Notes under the pieces: generated by a model
Seen by the model: only the letters and a program-made list of their open reading frames with translations
What the model was told of the DNA's origin: nothing
Databases searched by the model: none
Shown here: piece after piece, positions 4,043 through 6,171 of the stretch
Position numbering within the stretch: position 1 is the first letter of the stretch
Layout: each line of letters begins with the position of its first letter
Assembly (NCBI GenBank): GCA_001067655.1
Contig: JUNU01000045.1
Span: 1 to 6,171 of the forward strand
Length of the DNA stretch: 6,171 nucleotides
Direction of reading: 5' to 3'
Source of the DNA: Neisseria lactamica
GTDB taxonomy: Bacteria; Pseudomonadota; Gammaproteobacteria; Burkholderiales; Neisseriaceae
Position numbers and translations under genes: made by a program

Positions 4043-5836
4043 TCAAATCGTACCGCTGCCTTGCGCTTTCGGTTTGGCGGCACCGAATTCCAGTTTGCTC
4101 AAGGCGGAGAGGTAGGCTTTGGAAGTGGCGACCAAAACGTCGGTATCTGCGCCCTGACCGTTGACGACACGGTTGCCGCGTGCCAAACGAACGCTGGTTT
4201 CGCCTTGGCTTTCCGTGCCTTGCGTTACGGCGTTGACGGAGTAAATCTGCAAAGTCGCGCCGCTTTGCGCCACGCTCTCAATCGCTTTGAAAATCGCGTC
4301 GACAGGGCCGGAGCCGGTGGCGGAAGCGCGTTTTTCTTCGCCTTTGATGCTGAACACAATGTCGGCGCGCGGCTCTTCGCCGGTTTCGGTGCTGATTTTT
4401 TGGGAAATGAATTTGTAGCTTTCCGCGTTCATGCTGCCCATTTCGTCGGACACCAGCGCGTGCAGGTCTTCATCGAAGATTTCGCGTTTTTTGTCGGCAA
4501 GTTCTTTGAAGCGGGCAAACGCGGCATTCAGCGCTTCCTCACTCTCCAACTCGATGCCCAAATCCGCCAGTTTGCTGCGGAACGCGCTGCGGCCGGACAA
4601 TTTGCCCAAGGTCAGGCGGTTGGTTGACCAGCCGACCGATTCGGCAGTCATGATTTCATAGGTTTCGGGGTGTTTCAACACGCCGTCCTGATGGATGCCT
4701 GATTCGTGTGCAAAGGCGTTTGCGCCGACCACCGCCTTGTTGGGCTGAATCGGGTAGCCGGTAATAGTGGACACCAGTTTGGATACCGGCACGATTTGCG
4801 TGGTGTCGATGCCGGTTTCCAAGCCGAAAAGGTCATGGCGCACTTTCAACGCCATCACGATTTCTTCAAGGCTGGCATTACCTGCGCGTTCGCCCAAACC
4901 GTTGATGGTGCATTCCACCTGGCGCACGCCTGCCTGAACGGCAGCCAGCGAGTTGGCAACCGCCATACCCAAGTCGTTGTGGCAGTGGGTCGACCAGACT
5001 ACTTTGTCGCCGTTGGGTACGCTTTTGATGATGTTGCTGATACGCTCGTACCACACGGAAGGGATGGAGTAGCCGACAGTATCGGGAATATTGATGGTGG
5101 TCGCGCCCGCTTCGATAACCGCCGTAAAGATTTTGGCGAGGAAGTCCAAATCCGAACGCACGGCGTCTTCGGCGGAAAATTCCACATCGTCGGTGTATTC
5201 TTTGGCGATTTTCACCGCTTTGACCGCCGCATCGATGACCTGCTGCGGCTTCATTTTCAGTTTGTGCTCCATGTGGATGGGACTGGTGGCGATGAAGGTA
5301 TGGATGCGTTTTTTCGGCGCGGGGGAAACGGCTTCGCCTGCCTTACGCACATCGTTTTCAACGGCACGCGCCAGCGAGCAGACCGTGGATTTGGTGATGA
5401 TTTTGGCAATCGCATTGACCGATTCGAAATCGCCCGGACTGGCGGCTGCAAAACCCGCCTCAATCACATCCACGCCCATTTTCTCCAATTGGCGGGCAAT
5501 GCGGATTTTCTCCTCTTTGGTCATGGATGCACCGGGCGACTGCTCGCCGTCGCGCATGGTGGTGTCGAAAATAATTACGCGGTTGGTCTGTGTCATTTCT
5601 GTTCTCTCCAGAGATTCGTTTTTTTGTAAAAAAGCATTCAAATCCAGCGGCCTACCTTGCGCTTCCGCCAGCGCGGTCAGCTTTTGCAGTTGCGCCAAAG
5701 GTAGCGACCCGCGCGTGCGCCATTTATAGATGGCGGCGGTTGTTGCGGCATTTTCGGGATCGTGCTGTTTCAACGCTTCAGCAAGTGCATTCACGCCGCC
5801 GAAATAAGCAACTAAGCGGTCAATGTCTAATTGCAT
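4043..5836 (-). CDS. leuA: 2-isopropylmalate synthase (LeuA) with an in-frame N-terminal HTH-like extension
   Basis: LeuA condenses acetyl-CoA with 2-ketoisovalerate, the first committed step of leucine synthesis. From Met81 (nt 5596) the protein is a standard 517-residue enzyme. DTTMRDGEQSPG (91-102) holds the catalytic Arg and a metal-binding Asp. THCHND (283-288) gives metal ligands His284/His286, equal to 204/206 in LeuA numbering. NGLGERAGNASLEE (312-325) and GIHQDGVLKH (380-389) complete the TIM barrel. The allosteric, leucine-sensing domain spans about 470-585. The frame continues 80 codons upstream to an ATG at 5836 with a good ribosome binding site and no stop, adding a YdaS/Cro-like helix-turn-helix segment. 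The cell may make a 597-residue form, a 517-residue form from the internal site at 5596, or both. The enzyme call is secure; the true start is open. Confidence 0.96.
   Translation of the reverse strand: MQLDIDRLVAYFGGVNALAEALKQHDPENAATTAAIYKWRTRGSLPLAQLQKLTALAEAQGRPLDLNAFLQKNESLERTEMTQTNRVIIFDTTMRDGEQSPGASMTKEEKIRIARQLEKMGVDVIEAGFAAASPGDFESVNAIAKIITKSTVCSLARAVENDVRKAGEAVSPAPKKRIHTFIATSPIHMEHKLKMKPQQVIDAAVKAVKIAKEYTDDVEFSAEDAVRSDLDFLAKIFTAVIEAGATTINIPDTVGYSIPSVWYERISNIIKSVPNGDKVVWSTHCHNDLGMAVANSLAAVQAGVRQVECTINGLGERAGNASLEEIVMALKVRHDLFGLETGIDTTQIVPVSKLVSTITGYPIQPNKAVVGANAFAHESGIHQDGVLKHPETYEIMTAESVGWSTNRLTLGKLSGRSAFRSKLADLGIELESEEALNAAFARFKELADKKREIFDEDLHALVSDEMGSMNAESYKFISQKISTETGEEPRADIVFSIKGEEKRASATGSGPVDAIFKAIESVAQSGATLQIYSVNAVTQGTESQGETSVRLARGNRVVNGQGADTDVLVATSKAYLSALSKLEFGAAKPKAQGSGTI
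5597..5836 (-). other. YdaS/Cro-like helix-turn-helix segment, in frame with leuA
   Basis: These 80 codons encode a small domain unlike any part of LeuA. LVAYFGGVNALAEALK (8-23) resembles the first helices of YdaS/Cro-type repressors (GG..ALA.AL). AAIYKWRTRGSLPLAQL (34-50) resembles the recognition helix and the following W..RG.IP turn. A helical tail runs to about residue 70. The segment GKSLERTE-like linker region (residues 71-80) then leads directly into LeuA Met81. The domain may regulate its own promoter or be a relic of an upstream gene whose stop was lost. HTH assignment is by pattern only. Confidence 0.55.
5606..5609 (-). promoter_or_regulatory. Internal ribosome binding site for canonical leuA start
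   Basis: Read on the minus strand, GGAG is followed by nine bases and then the ATG at 5596 that begins MTQTNRV, the usual LeuA N-terminus. It supports independent translation of a 517-residue LeuA from within the longer frame. Confidence 0.65.
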
Positions 5837-5841
5837 GATGT

Positions 5842-5846
5842 TCCTT
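5842..5846 (-). promoter_or_regulatory. Ribosome binding site for the long leuA frame
   Basis: Read on the minus strand, AAGGA ends five bases before the ATG at 5836. It is a strong, well-spaced site, showing that the HTH-like extension is probably translated. Confidence 0.7.
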
Positions 5847-5886
5847 GTCCAAACTTTATCGAAATTATGGTTTGCTTTGGAAGGGG

Positions 5887-5914
5887 ATTATACGCATTTT
5901 AGACAAAACGACAA
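5887..5914 (-). promoter_or_regulatory. leuA promoter (-35 TTGTCG, -10 TATAAT)
   Basis: Read on the minus strand, TTGTCG (5909-5914) and a perfect TATAAT (5887-5892) are separated by 16 nt. The predicted start of transcription, near 5880, leaves a leader of about 43 nt before the ATG at 5836. The spacer contains TTTTGTC (5902-5908), repeating part of the -35 box; a factor bound there would cover the promoter. No upstream ORF or run of leucine codons is present, so classical attenuation is unlikely. Confidence 0.65.
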
Positions 5915-6120
5915 TCTATTTTTCTAAAAATACGGATTTACTTTTTAAATTCAGAATTATTTTATACATTTTGTCCAATTTAGTTTCAAAATCTTAAGTA
6001 CAAAAAGGCAGGCGACACATACCTGCCGTCAAATAATGAATAGGCATCACTGCCCAAACTACGCTCGCTTATTTTGACTGTCTAGCACACCATAACGGCA
6101 ATACATCACAAGCCGAAATA
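5915..6120. other. Intergenic region between leuA promoter and Correia element, no gene recognised
   Basis: The part up to 6000 is AT-rich and may contain upstream promoter elements for leuA; TTTTGTC at 5969-5975 is an inverted copy of the GACAAAA at 5902-5908. From 6007 there is a leftward terminator hairpin. Bases 6028-6120 hold no convincing gene, though they may be the 3' end or untranslated tail of a leftward transcript that begins outside the window. Confidence 0.4.
6002..6027 (-). terminator. Intrinsic terminator of an unseen leftward gene
   Basis: Read on the minus strand, GGCAGG and CCTGCC (6022-6027 and 6007-6012) form a 6-bp GC-rich stem with a 9-nt loop, followed at once by TTTTT (6002-6006). 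This is a textbook intrinsic terminator. It lies upstream of leuA and in the same direction, so it should end a transcript coming from the right and insulate leuA. Unlike the other terminators here it has no DUS. Confidence 0.7.
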
Positions 6121-6171
6121 TATAGTGGATTAAAATAAAAATGAGACAAGGCGGCAACGCCCGCCGTGTAC
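6121..6171. repeat. Correia-type element, partial, divergent
   Basis: TATAGTGGATTAA (6121-6133) is the Correia terminal inverted repeat, followed by a spacer and GACAAGGCGGCAACGCC (6144-6160). This resembles the ACAAGGCGACGAAGCCG block of the element at the left edge, read on its opposite strand. The internal sequence is divergent and the element runs out of the window. The same kind of end therefore borders both sides of the window in opposite orientation. Confidence 0.75.

Noticed and set aside
4706..5629. 307-codon open frame on the plus strand, antisense to leuA
   Set aside because: It lies wholly inside the secure leuA frame, has no family pattern, and is explained by the GC-rich codon usage of leuA. 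Shorter antisense frames at 4061-4627 and 5091-5729 are rejected for the same reason.
5837..5880. Leader-peptide attenuation or riboswitch before leuA
   Set aside because: The leader is only about 43 nt, contains no start codon with leucine codons, and has only weak CAAAC/GTTTG pairing.
6069..6171. Leftward open frame running from the right edge through the Correia end to a TAA at 6069-6071
   Set aside because: Most of it is repeat sequence, it is only about 33 codons, and no protein family pattern is visible.

Overview
The window is chromosomal DNA from a commensal Neisseria. Three things point there: Correia-type repeat ends (TATAGTGGATTAA / TTAATCCACTATA) at both edges, Neisseria-like housekeeping proteins, and six exact copies of the 12-mer AGGTCGTCTGAA (or its complement) in the gaps between genes. 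That 12-mer is the 'AG-mucDUS' dialect of the DNA uptake sequence, known from the N. mucosa / N. sicca / N. macacae group, rather than the ATGCCGTCTGAA form of meningococcus and gonococcus. The species-group assignment rests only on that dialect.

Layout. Bases 1-54 are the end of a Correia element. A tight three-gene rightward operon follows: a 61-aa DUF3460 protein (132-317), a cation-dependent O-methyltransferase (330-998) and a lipoprotein with a coiled coil plus TPR domain of CpoB/YbgF type (1000-1740). It ends at an inverted DUS pair forming a hairpin. purE (1818-2303, purine synthesis) follows with its own ribosome binding site. From about 2416 to 3969 the DNA holds unfamiliar genes, and two of the three are very AT-rich: a leftward 161-aa hypothetical gene preceded by a possible 22-codon ORF, a rightward 111-aa lipoprotein whose mature part looks like a free-standing subtilisin-propeptide/I9 inhibitor domain, and a rightward 144-aa four-helix membrane protein. 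A perfect 17-bp DUS-based hairpin (3970-4016) ends this stretch and also ends leuA, which converges from the right (4043-5836, minus strand). The right end holds the leuA promoter, an orphan leftward intrinsic terminator (6007-6027) and the start of a second Correia-type element (6121-6171).

The housekeeping genes (purE, leuA) do ordinary biosynthesis. The accessory stretch between them looks like a DUS-bounded hotspot that received genes by natural transformation. The most unusual points are: (1) the leuA reading frame extends 80 codons upstream of the canonical LeuA start, with no stop, into a YdaS/Cro-like helix-turn-helix segment that has its own ribosome binding site; (2) the I9-like lipoprotein; and (3) the AT-rich leftward unit, which may be an orphan immunity gene behind a toxin remnant. 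The functions in (2) and (3) are inferences.
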